Shown: positions 32,791-44,475 of the stretch, one piece after another | How the letters are laid out: every line of letters starts with the position of its first letter | Numbering within the stretch: the first letter of the stretch is position 1 | Assembly: GCA_950106755.1 (NCBI GenBank) | Contig: OX467090.1 | Location: 21,243,092 to 21,307,091 of the forward strand | Direction of reading: 5' to 3' | Origin: Climacium dendroides | Taxonomy: Eukaryota > Streptophyta > Bryopsida > Hypnales > Climaciaceae | DNA: 64,000 nucleotides | Notes under the pieces: model-generated | Database searches by the model: none | The model's input: the letters and a program-made list of their open reading frames with translations, nothing else | What the model was told of the DNA's origin: nothing | Made by a program: the position numbers and the translations under genes

Positions 32791-34100
32791 GTACCACAAG
32801 GTACTATAACGTTAATGACGTTCGTACAGGCTTGGCCTTTTATGTATGAACTTTGAGGCACGTGGAAATATTCATTTACATTATTTTTTTGATTAGATGT
32901 CCATGGATTGTTAAAGAAGAGCGTGATTGCAATTTCTATGAATTTTTCCTTTTTTATTTGCACTTTTATTGCATATCTTTTTTGACTTTGTGAGACAAAG
33001 TGCAGGCTCAGTCAGTTTAGCATGAACCTTGAGCCACATGGAAATATTGAATTACATTATTTTTTTCATGAGGTGCCCATGCATTATCATTGAATAGGGC
33101 GTTTTTAATTTCTATTACAATTTTTTCTCTCATTTACATGTCTATTTCATTAGCCAAATGAACCAAAAAGTTTTAAATTGTAGATGTTTGTACAGTCAAT
33201 ATGTGTTCCATCTCCGAAGTGTAGAGTGACCTGGATTTGTTGTAATTAAATAAACTTAAAATTATTGTGGAGAATGTATTTTACATTTGTGGGATTTACT
33301 ATTAAATAGATGCATTTATTTATATAGAATATTGAATTATTCAATCTGGACTCTAGAATTGTTATGTTTTTTGAACCTGTTATTAGCAGATTTAATATCC
33401 TTATTAATATGGAATATATTGAATTAATAGTGCATTCATTTTGTTTAAAAAACATTCATGCCTATTTTTGATTTCACAACAATTAAGTTCTTTATGGAAA
33501 TCTTGAAATTTACATTTCAGAAGTGCTTATTTTTTATTCTAGAATTTGGATTGCCATTGTTTGTAATAATTGATTCAAATTTCTAATGCATTTGAATGTA
33601 TCATTAATGTATATTATTTAACATAAATCATTTAATGAATTTCTGTTGTATATATCAAAGTTTGCTCATTTGAAAAAAAAATTTACGAAAAATTTAATAG
33701 TTTTTAGTTGAATATTTATTTTGAAAACTATTTCTTATTCTATCTAATACATAAAAATTATACTGAAATTCAAATGATGAATGCATAGCATAGCAAGGAC
33801 GAACCGATTCTTCATAATTTTTTTTTAATTAATTTCAATTTGAAGATTTATCAAATTTTTGTTTCTACATTCTATATGATATAATGCACTTAAATTCTAA
33901 CAAAATACTAATTATGAATTCAGAAGTACCAACCGCTAGTTAAACTTTAGAATATTTCCCTGGAAAGTATGCGTTCCATATTCTCAGGAATGTATGATTG
34001 GAATGTACACCTAATAGTACCCCGGAAGTTCGCTTTGGATGCTCTTTTTTGGCTGTGCTTTTTCAAAGTACTCCCTGATTCTAGAAAGCCCTACAGTGAC
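32791..34100. other. Very AT-rich spacer, no feature seen
   Basis: About 1.3 kb of AT-rich sequence without a convincing gene, inverted repeat or RNA gene. The direct words attacattatttttttgat and catgaggtgcccatg recur at about 32880 and 33060. Confidence 0.45.
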
Positions 34101-34109
34101 GCATTTCAA

Positions 34110-34300
34110 ATTTCAGTTCGCGCCGTTCTCTTGCCGCCCAGAAGTTCCCGCCATTGACTGGAGAGGACGCCTTCGCACGGAATTCAGTCATCTTCTTTCT
34201 TTCTTTCTCTCTGTCACTCTCTCTGTCGTCGTCCGAGTCGACTTGTGTGTGCTTTCCCCTCAGCATTTATGAAGGACTTGTAAGTGCTACACTTGTTTCT
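34110..34300 (+). promoter_or_regulatory. Candidate promoter with E2F-like sites and CT tract
   Basis: TTCGCGCC at 34117-34124 and TTCCCGCC at 34145-34152 match the E2F-type site known from plant cell-cycle promoters. A pyrimidine tract (ctttctttctttctctc) follows at about 34193-34220. It lies about 1.1 kb upstream of the plus-strand transposase-like frame at 35327. A donor-like gtaagt (34280) and acceptor-like cttgcag (34306) could mark an untranslated intron. Function not shown. Confidence 0.35.
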
Positions 34301-35326
34301 TGCAGATTCGGGAATGCTTTCATTTTTTTTTGAATGAGATGTACGTGATGTGGTGGTATGCGACTTCCGTTTGATGCTTTGCTGTTTCCGTATCACGGTT
34401 TGATCGATATAGAGTTCAAGACTTTGCAACTCTGGTGTACTGATGAACGCGTCGGCCGTTTCTATAGTTTCGTAACGATGATTGTATTAAGCAATTTGCC
34501 CTGCATTACCGATTTAATTCTACCATTTCGCGAACCTCGTCGTTGATGATGTAGAGTTGTCTTAGTGCTGAGGGAACTCCGAAATGTATGCCGGAAAATA
34601 CGGAATACTCTATTCAATATTAGTGAATCAGTTATTCCGGAAAATCCGGGGAGATTTAGTTCGAATCGAGCTTATCATTAACACACAAGGAATATATTGA
34701 CTAAGTGCAGAAACTACACAGTCAGCTCGATTCGAGTTGACTGAGTTAACAAAGAATATATATCATCGAGTGCACCTACTACACGATCAGTTCGATTCGA
34801 ACTAAACTATGATTCTTGAAGATCTTATCTTGCCAATTGAGAAATAATTATCAATTTTACATATTTGCTCTGAAAAGAGCTGAACGAGGAAATAGTCATG
34901 TAGTATGGTTGATCAGCTCGATTCGAGCTGAATGAGGATTTATGATCATAATGTGGTTGGTCATCTCGAGTCGCCGTGAATAAGGATTGTGATATAGAAT
35001 ATTATAGATTAGATTGAATAGGTTCTAATTGATAGATCCAATGGTCAGCTCGAATCGAGTTGACATTGACGTGGTTAAGTTCCCATTTATTTGTCGAAGA
35101 GGATTTCTAATGCTTTAACTACCTGCGTGCCCTTTTCCAAATATTCAGAGCTTTCAGCCTTTCTAGATGCTTGTATACGCAGAACGTACTAACATTTCAG
35201 TGAATGTACTGGATCTCAACATGCACTCTGTTAAGCTCGATTCGAACTGATTGTTATGGTTTCATTCGGATATTGAAAGACGTGTTGTTCTTCTGAACAG
35301 AGTGACTACCATTTTGTCTAAAGGAT

Positions 35327-38173
35327 ATGGAGATGAATATTGACGGGGACCCCATCAACGACATGGAGTTCTCGGATGAAGAATTTCCTGTTCTGGAAGG
35401 GATGAATGTCGGCATTCCTGAATGCGAGGGCATCCCGCGTCGTCTATGGAATACAAGATGTGTCACTCTCTACAATGAGGCGGGTTTACTTGTTGGCGAA
35501 GGGACTTGCCATAGTGTCAACTCAGACCTCGTGCTTGGAGCTACTGGTCCCCTTGGAGATACCCATGTAGCAGTCCACATCACCAAGACATTCTCTGAAG
35601 TGGATATCCCTCAGGAGTAGATTTACTATTTGGTAGCTTGGCCGATTAAGCGAGTCCACTGCGCGGGAGCAAGCCTTCACGACCATGAGGCTTGGGATAG
35701 ATTTAATCAACTGCAAGCTCGCCTCCAGAATCCACAGCCTCCAACATCTACTTGGCCATATTCAAGTATCCTCAGAAATCCACCTCGCGTGACATCCCGC
35801 AGATCTAAGGAACTCCTCACCCCAGAGTCCATTAACTTGGTGTCCAGTAGAGTCTGTTGCTCTCAAAATTGCGTTCAACCGTTTCCAAGGGAGAAGATTC
35901 GAGCCTTCCGCGAGCGAATGTACTCCTGTACATCATTCAAGTTCAGGTCGCACATGAAAACTGATGTACATAGGTCTGTTCATCTGGATGCGCGTGGAAG
36001 GAAGACGGTGACAGTTGAAGGTATTAATGTGTGCATGCGAGCATGGATGCATATTTCTGGAGTCCCGGAGGCCACATTCTATTGATACCTCAAATATTGG
36101 AAGGACGAACGAGAGGCAAGAGATCATGGGAATACAAGATTAGAGAAGCCGAGAAAGCACACCCAACAAGCAACTGCAATGCTAAAGTGCATCCTTGAGA
36201 AGGAGGCAGACCACATGCCACATCGTACTCGAACTTTGAAGTCAGGGGACAAGGTTGTTTCCATGTGTCTTCCCTCTACTTTTCAGTGGAAGGGTAAGAT
36301 GAAGGAAATCAACGACGTCAATGCAGCGTTCGGATTACCCGAGGTTTCAACTTCGAACTTAAGCAAGATCAGGTCTTCCAAGTTCTCGGAGTTCGAGGTG
36401 AAGAAACCTGGTGATAATTTCGCTCGGTGTTCAGTGTGTGACAAATTACAAGAGCTACGAAGAAGTTGTATTGCTGGATCTCAAAGTGCTTTGATATGGT
36501 CAAGGAGGCTTGACAAGCATTTGGCTATTGCTCGGGCGCATAGGGAGATGTATTACGTCAATCGTTACCGCTCACACGAGTTTCCACACGAATGTTTGAC
36601 AATCATGCATAACAAGATGGACCATGCCAAAACTGCTTCTCCGGTCTTTTCCCATAAGACTAAAGAACTTGATGGACTCACGAAGTTGCCCGTTTCAGTG
36701 ACTGGCATGATTGCCCACGGTCATGGTGATGTTCGATACGCGCATTATGGCTTGGATATGTTTCCCCACGACTCCAACTACACTATTGGCTCCATGGCGA
36801 AGTTGTTGCGAGATTTGGAATTACCACCAAAATCATCTTCTCGGCAATTGTTTACAGGGTCAGGATCCACAAATTTGTCCAAGGCAATTCTCAAGGGTGC
36901 CGAAGTGTGTGAAGCATCGCTACCTCCACCACCGGAAACCTTATGTCTAGGGATGCCACTACCTCCAATTCTGAATGTGCAGATGGATAATGCCACCGGA
37001 GACAACAAAAACAGATTTGTTTTTTTTTACTGGTCTCTACTTGTTGCAAACAAGATCTTTCGTGAAGTGTACATGAACTTCATGATCGTGGGTCATACTC
37101 ATGATGATATTGATGCGCTCTTTGGAAGATGGAGTATGCTTTTGAAGAAGGAAAACTTCCTTACAATTCCTACACTTATGAAGTCGTTTATAGATGTGGA
37201 ATCCATTCCAACAATCCCTCACCTCATAGAGGAGGTGCCAGATTTCAAAGGTTTCATAGTAGGCAGTGTTTTAGACGGCAATGACATCATGGTTGGTCAT
37301 ACAAAGCCACAACAAGTCAAGTTTTACTTGGACTCTACTGGATGTCCAGTTATGAAGTACAAGATGTTGTGCACTGATGTTGATTGGTTACCAAAGGGGG
37401 CTGGTAATGGAATGAAATTGTGGAAGGAGGACTCGGAAGGGCAAAGTTTGTGGCCACGTGGAGTGCCAGAAGCAGTTTTGCCAAGTCCAATGAAAGGCAC
37501 GGAGGACATCTTGAAGGGCATATCCGGATTTGTAAAGTACTGGGAGCATTTGTGCAATCAAGATCGCACTAGGGAGTACCGAAGACGTTATGAGCACGTA
37601 GTGCACTACTGGCATGGCGTCAAGATAGCATTGCTAGAACCACTACCTTCATCTTCTGTTTTAAAGGATGGTTTCTGGCCAACTAGCCGTGTTTAAGCTA
37701 CTCGGGTGGATGAATTAGATGAAGACGGCAAGGACCGTGAAGAGTTCGGAGAAGATGATGCATACATAGGCCCTTTGAGAGGTCGTCCACAACCATCCTT
37801 TAGGGTGGGTCGAGATCTCTTTGAAGGATATTTTGTTGCAGTTTGACCCGCAGAAGGTGACAGTCATCCTGTTTGGATTGCAAGGGCATTGTCTGATCCA
37901 AATTGTAATCCGGAGAAACCTAATTGTATACGCATTCAATACTTCCGTCCAACATCGAGAGATGAAGATGTTCAAGACTTCTACACTGGATGGGATAGTG
38001 AAAGAGGTCTACGTTGGAAAGTGGATGAAACCGAACCGCCACTTTGGGAGCATACAAATGCTCTTATGACAGCGTGGAAGTCTAACATTCGGAAGGATAC
38101 TCGCCAATGCATGATCAAGATTCCAACTGCTCAAATTGACATCATCAACCGAAGCCTTGCATCATATACTTGA
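35327..38173 (+). pseudogene. DUF7869-like, DDE-type transposase-like gene with four stops
   Basis: One frame of 948 codons from ATG 35327 to TGA 38171-38173, with in-frame TAG 35618, TGA 36083, TAA 37694 and TGA 37844 and no frameshift. The longest open piece is 36179-37696. The core has a CxxC pair (FARCSVCDKL). Three acidic motifs look like an RNase H-fold catalytic triad: D432 in NKMDHAKTA, D554 in VQMDNATGDNKNR, and GHTHDDIDALFGRW at codons 589-602. These motifs resemble the DUF7869 family, widespread in plants, algae and invertebrates. I infer a transposase-like role. All four stops are one C-to-T change from CAG, CGA, CAA and CGA. Palindromes lie immediately upstream. The final part (after 37847) is still coding-like, so the frame probably was one protein. 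Confidence 0.7.
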
Positions 38174-38600
38174 TATTTGTAGCTATGTACTGATGTATAT
38201 TGCAAATTTTATAAATATGTTGTTTCCATCGTCATGTTTTATAAAACGAATGGAATTCATATATTAGAGTAGATGGTGTAGGTTTGATTTGATTGTTTGT
38301 ATTTCATTGCTTGGTATTGCATAAATGTGTTGAAGTGTATGTTTTGTGTTTACAAAACAATGTTTTTTCTGTTCAATATTCTTTATTTTGTATTCTTCAA
38401 CTTTGTTTTATCTATTTTTTACTTCATTTTATTTTGTGTTTATCATTGAGTACATTTTATTTGAAATTGCATTGCTATTGGGGAGCAAAATGTAGTGGAA
38501 ATATCCACTATTTATTTGGTCAACATGTAAAGCACTTGTCACATTCTGGGTAGGGGGCCGGTTGGTTGTTACAATTTTCCTGCCTGCAAAGCTCACTTAG
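38174..38600. other. 3' flank of the transposase-like gene, AT-rich
   Basis: No gene seen. It probably contains the 3' untranslated region; no decisive polyadenylation signal or element terminus was found. Confidence 0.4.
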
Positions 38601-38601
38601 C

Positions 38602-38722
38602 AACACCAAGTCATGTTTTTTCTCTCATGCGCTCATATGTCCTTGACGGGAATCGAACTCGGACCGCTTCAATGAGATGAACAACCCCTTACAACAGACT
38701 GCGGAGCTCATGACTTGGTGTT
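38602..38722 (-). mobile_element. tRNA-like foldback, possible SINE-like element
   Basis: Flanked by the 14-bp inverted repeat aacaccaagtcatg / catgacttggtgtt. On the minus strand the interior contains GAGTTCGATTCCC (38648-38660 reversed), matching an RNA polymerase III B box or tRNA T-loop. Upstream there is a weaker A-box-like tgagctccgcagtctg and an anticodon-arm-like ttcatctcattgaa. No acceptor stem closes a real tRNA, so a functional tRNA gene is unlikely. Confidence 0.5.
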
Positions 38723-40092
38723 CAGAAAATAACACAATCTTTATTTATATTAATCAGAACATTTACTCTAAACCAAATTACATGTGTTTGAACAGACAAT
38801 CACTCAAAAGACTCTCATTTTAATGGAAATTGCAAATTACAACTAGAAAATGTAGCCTAAACTGTGGAACATTATAATTCATTATTTAGGGTCTAAATGG
38901 ACTATATTATTTTGAGAGACTCCAAACCTCTCAAAATATTGAATATAGTGTTCTTTGCCAATTCATCTTAATAGATAGTTACCCATACTTATTGCAAAAG
39001 GTTGGCTCAAAGTCCAGATGTCCATATGATGTTGATTGCATGTGTAATAATCTTATGTGAACACGATAAGAATGGCATTACTTCTTATCACAAACTATAG
39101 TGAGATGACACCAATAGTAGTGAATATGAATGAAAGCTAATGCCCAAGCTTGTCAATTTGGTCACATAATCCAAAGTTCCTATCCATTGATACAAAAGGC
39201 CTTTGTTCCTAGTAGAAGGTAGTGTATTATTGAAATTTGGGCTTTTAAATTTTGACACATATAATTTATCTTTCTAGAAAAGAAGTGCACATGATTAGTT
39301 TTATGATTGCTTACAACAATGTCACTAGTTTTGCACTTTGTAGTTCCCAAACTAGAAGTCCTTGTAGGATTACATTTTGCATCAAAAGCCCTAAAAACTA
39401 TTGAAGTAGTTGGAATTCCACTTAGGTGAAGACACCCATTCCCATCCCATGCACCCATTTCCTTCATAATGTGCCAACAATGTATAATTTCTTAGTAAGA
39501 ATGTACTCTATTTGTACATCATGACAGAATTGGGTACAAGGACAGAATTGAATGTTTCTACCGTATTTTAACAAAATTGACAATTTGAGTGGTGAATCTC
39601 TCTTCTTCACGCCAAAGCTTATAACTAAAGAGGGGTGTCCATAAAGCATTCCCTATCACAATTTTGCTACTTTGAAACTTGCCATTATATTTTTAAAAAC
39701 TAAAAAGAAATTCAGGGATTTTGTCCCTTGGTTCGATGTATTGTTTCCCTTATCAATGGAAATTTTCCATTTGTTTAAAAAAATAAAAATGCCATTCTAT
39801 TGAATATGGCCATTTTAAAAAATAACCTTTGGCATCATTGATTGGCACTCTGATCTACCGCAAGCTTGAAGTGCTTGTTCGAGTGTAGCTTTGGCTGTGT
39901 AATCAGAGCTAATTTCACTTCCAACATCAGCATCTTTACTTCCTCAAAGTTCTCTTTAAGGCAGGAATGATTTTATACAGAAGATTGAATTGCTCTTTAC
40001 ATATCAAAAAGCCTGGACTAAATGAAAGGCAAAAAAATAATTTGAACTAGCATGTGGAAATTATCGGTTTCATTAATTTGGGCAAAAATTCA
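38723..40092. other. AT-rich intergenic sequence
   Basis: No supported gene. The minus-strand frames at 39180-39467 and 39464-39649 overlap by 4 bp and have no recognisable motif; they may be decayed coding sequence but I cannot show it. Confidence 0.4.
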
Positions 40093-40266
40093 CACTACAA
40101 GAAACTAGAGTATTTTGATGTCTAAAATGCAGGATTTTAGGTGACATCAAATGTAACCACTTGTGTTTTTATGTTTCATTGATGTTCAATGTAACATAAA
40201 AACACAAGTGGTTACATTTGATGTCACCTAAAATTTGTCACTTAAAACATAAGTTTTTTTATAGTA
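40093..40266. mobile_element. CACTA-type MITE with long hairpin
   Basis: Starts CACTACAAGAAACTAG and ends TTTTTTTATAGTA, with target duplication TCA (40090-40092 and 40267-40269). Inside, ttttaggtgacatcaaatgt plus aaccacttgtgtttttatg is mirrored to form a nearly perfect stem with about 20 nt of loop (near 40175-40194). The word ggattttaggtgac and the acttgtgttttt core are shared with the MITE at 58487, so they belong to one family. Confidence 0.85.
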
Positions 40267-43200
40267 TCATTACATTATTTGGCACTTTTTAAGGCCATCA
40301 CCTTGCCCATTCTTAACATCTATTTTGTTGAATTGGTGTAACCCACAACTTTGACACTTTCACAACTCTCTTTCTTACATTAGGAAAAATTCAGGCCTCA
40401 CAAAGGTTGCAAGGTCTGCACCCACGTTTGCACCCCATGGTGCAATTAAAAAAAAAATTGAATTTAAAATTTTTAAATTTTTAAAAAATATATATATTTA
40501 TATATATTCAAATCTGATGTGGCACTATTGGTGCCATGTCAGCACCATGTCCATGTCAGATTGTCTATTTTTAAATTTTTCAAAAATTAATATTTAAAAA
40601 AATATTAATAAAGTATTTTTAATTTTTTTTTGTACTTGCGTTATTAGGGTGGCAAAAATAAAAAATTGGCAGCCTTTTCAAACCTAAAACTTTTCCTAAT
40701 GCATTATTTTGTGCAATAACATTGAATCAGTACTAAGATACTGAACGTTGTCGTGTATTATTTTGTTCCTCACAAACTCAATTTTATGTAACAATAGCTA
40801 GGATTCTATTGTTTAGGTGGACTTAAGCAAATGCTATGTACCATACTGCCTACTATAATGATTTCTCAACACACAACCAAGCTCTTACTCACCTAAGATG
40901 AAATTGGACCTTGTGGGAAATAATTTTTTATATTGTTTCATCTTATAATGCAATGGAAGTGATTTTGATTACAAGAAATTTGTGACACATTCTAACTTGA
41001 AGTACTGAACAATGTAAAGTAATAAATAAAATATTCTCTATTTAGTAATTTTAGTGTGCCCTATGCCATTGCCACAATCAAAAACAAAATAAAATTAATT
41101 TTCTAATTTTTTAACTCATAAAAACCTTGAAATTCAATAACTTTCATGCTGTAAGTCCAAAAACCACGAAACAAAGCCCATCCACCCCTCCTCGCTGAGG
41201 GCTTTTTGATGGTAATAAGCACATCAATGGACGACGCATAGTTTGGGAGATCTCAATGTATCAAACAAACAAATAAAACAAAACAAAACAAATTTTATTG
41301 AAACATCCTTGGAATGGGCATCAATCTATTCATTTCTAGATATTGTGCATATATTTTTTAGATCCAAAATCAATCAAAGTTTATACAATCAATTTGCAAG
41401 GGCAAAGCTTGTAGCTTACAGCTCTATTAGCATCCACACAATGGATGTACTTATTTCAAATCATCTCCATACAATATCTGTAAGCATACTATCCAACTCA
41501 AATTAACTTATCCTATTCAAGTTATAAGCAAAGCCCTTATCATAGAGCTTCAATGCACTATTCCATTGTGTTTCTAACATTTTGTATTTGTGGAAGACTA
41601 CATACTATTGTCAAAATGCTATAAATAATCACATGTATGAGAGTTTGGGTTTAGGAACTTTCGAAGCTTGTTGAAAAAATTGCTTCTACTTAAAGGTAAT
41701 GGACCTCACTTGTGCCCATCCCACAACATGACAAAAAAATGGAATGTCAATGCGGTACACGAGGTGCCTGCAATCCATTATGCTTGTTATCTTTCTATGC
41801 TTGTTAGAATTGCAGGATAGAAAGATTCATGCAAAGCATAATTTCTTTAAAAAAAAAACACAACAACAAACAAATAAACATACACACAGCTCATATTTAT
41901 TCAACCTGGCTGTAAGTTGGATGCTGTGAACTTGATGAAGCCATCTTAAGTACTACACCTTTAGCTCCTGCAAATCTCCCCAGTACTTGCTGTGAAGGAG
42001 GCAAACTATTTTTGAACACCGAGCAATAAGCTCATGAAAAAAAAGTGTGAAAAAAAGAGAGAGACCCATATCTAAATCTTTCGACTTCAGCAGTATGCTG
42101 ATGAAGCAATTGCCATACAAGAGGACTGTCCAAGCTTGCTAATCTGATCTAGTAGCACTTGTGTCCGACCACCATTTATCAATGTCTGCACAAGGGCCAA
42201 CTCATCAAGAGTTCTGTTAACTAAAGTTTTCATTTGAAGGAACCATTGGGTTTTAGTATAAGGTAGTTTGCTCTAAAGTGACCATGTTTGAAATGCGACA
42301 CTTATCTAGGAATGGGTGACATGTTGCTTGAAATATCTATTACTGTCAATGATGAGTTAAGTAGGCTTAAATGGTCACTTTAAGAACAGACTGCCTTAAA
42401 GGTCCATGTGAATGAACACTAGGTGTAGAAGTAATTAGTTACCAACAACAAATTAAATTGTTTATAGCAATCTATTACACATAATATTACCTCTTCTAAT
42501 ATGGTCATTATATAACTCATAAAAGAGCAAGGTTGTCTTTAGATAATGGTGGCTCAATAGGTGTTAAAGCTTATTGGCTTCATAATTTCATGAGATCCAC
42601 TAGAGATTTATTTTTGAGCTTTCAAGGATGTGAGGGTGGGAATTAATACCTTTGCTAATATAGTAATTAGTGGCACATCAAGTCTCCAATAGCTATCCAT
42701 TTTATTTTAACTTTTGATTTTCTACTTTAATTTAAGTAGAAGCTAAAAAACATTTCAAGATTATATTCAGTGTTTTGAGCTAGATGCAATGGTCTAACAA
42801 TGCAACAAATCAGCCTAATGTAATGGATGGATCATGGTTACAAGTAATCCTTCAAATTTGCAATCATAGATAGGTATTTACATTCAAAGAGTTTCACACA
42901 AGGTGCCTCCTTGGGAGTATTCAAGTTTTGGCTATTCCTTTAAATAGAGTTATGGTTGCAACCACAATTCAAAAGTCACATGTGAACTACATATTAGGGC
43001 TTTTTTTCGCTTTCTAGAATTAGGATAAAAATGGCAAAAAAATCATGAAGCTTTTTGATATAAAACTTTGATTAAAAAAATGAACTTGGATGAAAACACC
43101 AGACTATGGATGAAAATAGAATTAGAGACATGTGATATGTACAAATATGATATTTTTTAATCCAATATGTGGATGAATGCTAAAATTTGGAGCATCACCA

Positions 43201-43383
43201 TAACATTTTATATTGCCACTTTGGCACTTCATAGAAATGAAAAAAAGGTCTTGCTATACATTTGTATTGTAAGCATATCCATTAATGACCTTTTATGAGA
43301 GAACCAACCAAATTGCTTCATCATCTATGTTTCTCTCATTTAGCATGTCTATGTGTGTGTCAATGTCTGGGGAGAACCACTAG
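40267..43383. other. AT-rich intergenic sequence, no supported gene
   Basis: About 3.1 kb. A tract of a/t-only words lies at 40440-40510 and 40560-40630. The words acttgtgcccatcccacaac near 41708 and tacacgaggtgcctgcaa near 41755 echo 53050-53110, so a diverged repeat is shared with that region. No RNA gene was recognised. Confidence 0.45.
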
Positions 43384-44475
43384 TTAACCCCTAAAGGACC
43401 AAATGGCATTTTTTAGCAATATAGCGATTTTGGGCAGCTCACTACAAATAAAGTTTTTATTTTTTTCTTTCAAATTTTCACACAATGTGTGCCCAAGGAG
43501 TAGCTTCAAGGCCCAACAATTTTCAAAACTTTTGACTACACGGTCTAAAAGTTATTGTATGATATGTAATTTTCTATACTCGGCAAGCAGCCCAGGAAGC
43601 AAAAAAAACTTCTTTAGAAATCACTTTTTTGAGGAAAAAAATTTTGAAATTGGTTCTCTAGATTTATATATATTTGGAAAGCTTTAAATCATTCCATTAC
43701 AATTAATGAGATGAAAGTTATGAGGAGTTATGGGGAATTTCATTAAAATGACAATATTAGACTAGGCGGCCTTAAATCTATTAGTGTACTAGATTTCAGT
43801 CTGCCTAGTTTGAACTGTGGGATGTCAAAAATCACAGAATATTCGTTAATTTAATGAAATTCCCCATAGTTTTAGTTTGGGGTAGTTAATGAGTAGTTAT
43901 AGATTTTCTACTCTCAAATAAACTTTGAAGTCCTTTATCTTACTCAATTTTAAATATTTTTGAAAGAAAAAAAAGCATTAGGTGTAGATTGTTTATTACA
44001 ACATCACAACCATAGGGATTGGCATTTTTCAATTCCATAAATTCATTGTTAACAATTTAGTGTTTTGAATCATTCTCTACTTCTTTCTACTTACTATTTT
44101 TGTCTTATGTGTTGTATAACTCCAAATAATCTGAAAATTTTCAAGCATGTAGCCAACTTGCCTTGAAGAATGAATCCAAAGAGTAACCATCATCTTGGAC
44201 ATTTTTTCATAAAAATGTGACCTTGTGAAGTGTAGCTACTTGGTTTTCCAAAGGGACAAAGGAAAGGTTTTTGTTACTTTAAATGCTAATATCTTGCAAT
44301 CTACGTGGCGGAAATTTCTGAAACTTTACCACTTCTTCACAAACCACTGTACTACAAATACCTATGGTTACATGTGTCCAAAAATATTTTTTTTCTAAAA
44401 TTTGGTATTTGTCCTAGATATGACAATTTTAGAGTGTTTTGGGTGAAAACATAGTCAAAAACGTTTAGGGGTTGA
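43384..44475. mobile_element. TTAA-flanked foldback-type element, copy 1
   Basis: Left end TTAACCCCTAAAGGACC, right end CGTTTAGGGGTTGA. The first 300 bp match the left arm of the element at 50588 (gactacacggt, aaaagttattg, atgatatgtaattttc). A separate inner hairpin (ttatggggaatttcattaa with ttaatgaaattccccata) lies at about 43727-43869. No coding capacity. The boundaries of the right part are less certain. Confidence 0.55.

Larger units (their letters stand above)
22181..35250. promoter_or_regulatory. Dispersed array of a 19-bp palindrome
   Basis: About 19 copies of a palindrome with consensus TCAGCTCGANTCGAGCTGA (two 9-bp arms, one spacer base). Perfect copies are at 28210-28228 and 34913-34931. 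Others are at 22181, 22281, 23766, 24785, 24817, 26336, 27817, 28357, 28467, 28541 and 28585, then 34656, 34722, 34787, 34961, 35045 and 35232. They fall in introns and flanks of the minus-strand gene and upstream of the plus-strand transposase-like frame, never inside exons. None was seen outside this domain. Such spacing suits a dimeric DNA-binding protein, for example a transposase or repressor encoded by the same element. That role is inference. Confidence 0.85.

Noticed and set aside
38602..38722. Functional tRNA gene
   Set aside because: A B box is present but the acceptor stem does not close and the flanking inverted repeat is better explained by a foldback element.
39180..39649. Minus-strand coding pair near 39.2-39.6 kb
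   Set aside because: The two frames overlap by 4 bp and contain no recognisable motif; the region is AT-rich and the evidence is too weak to call a gene.
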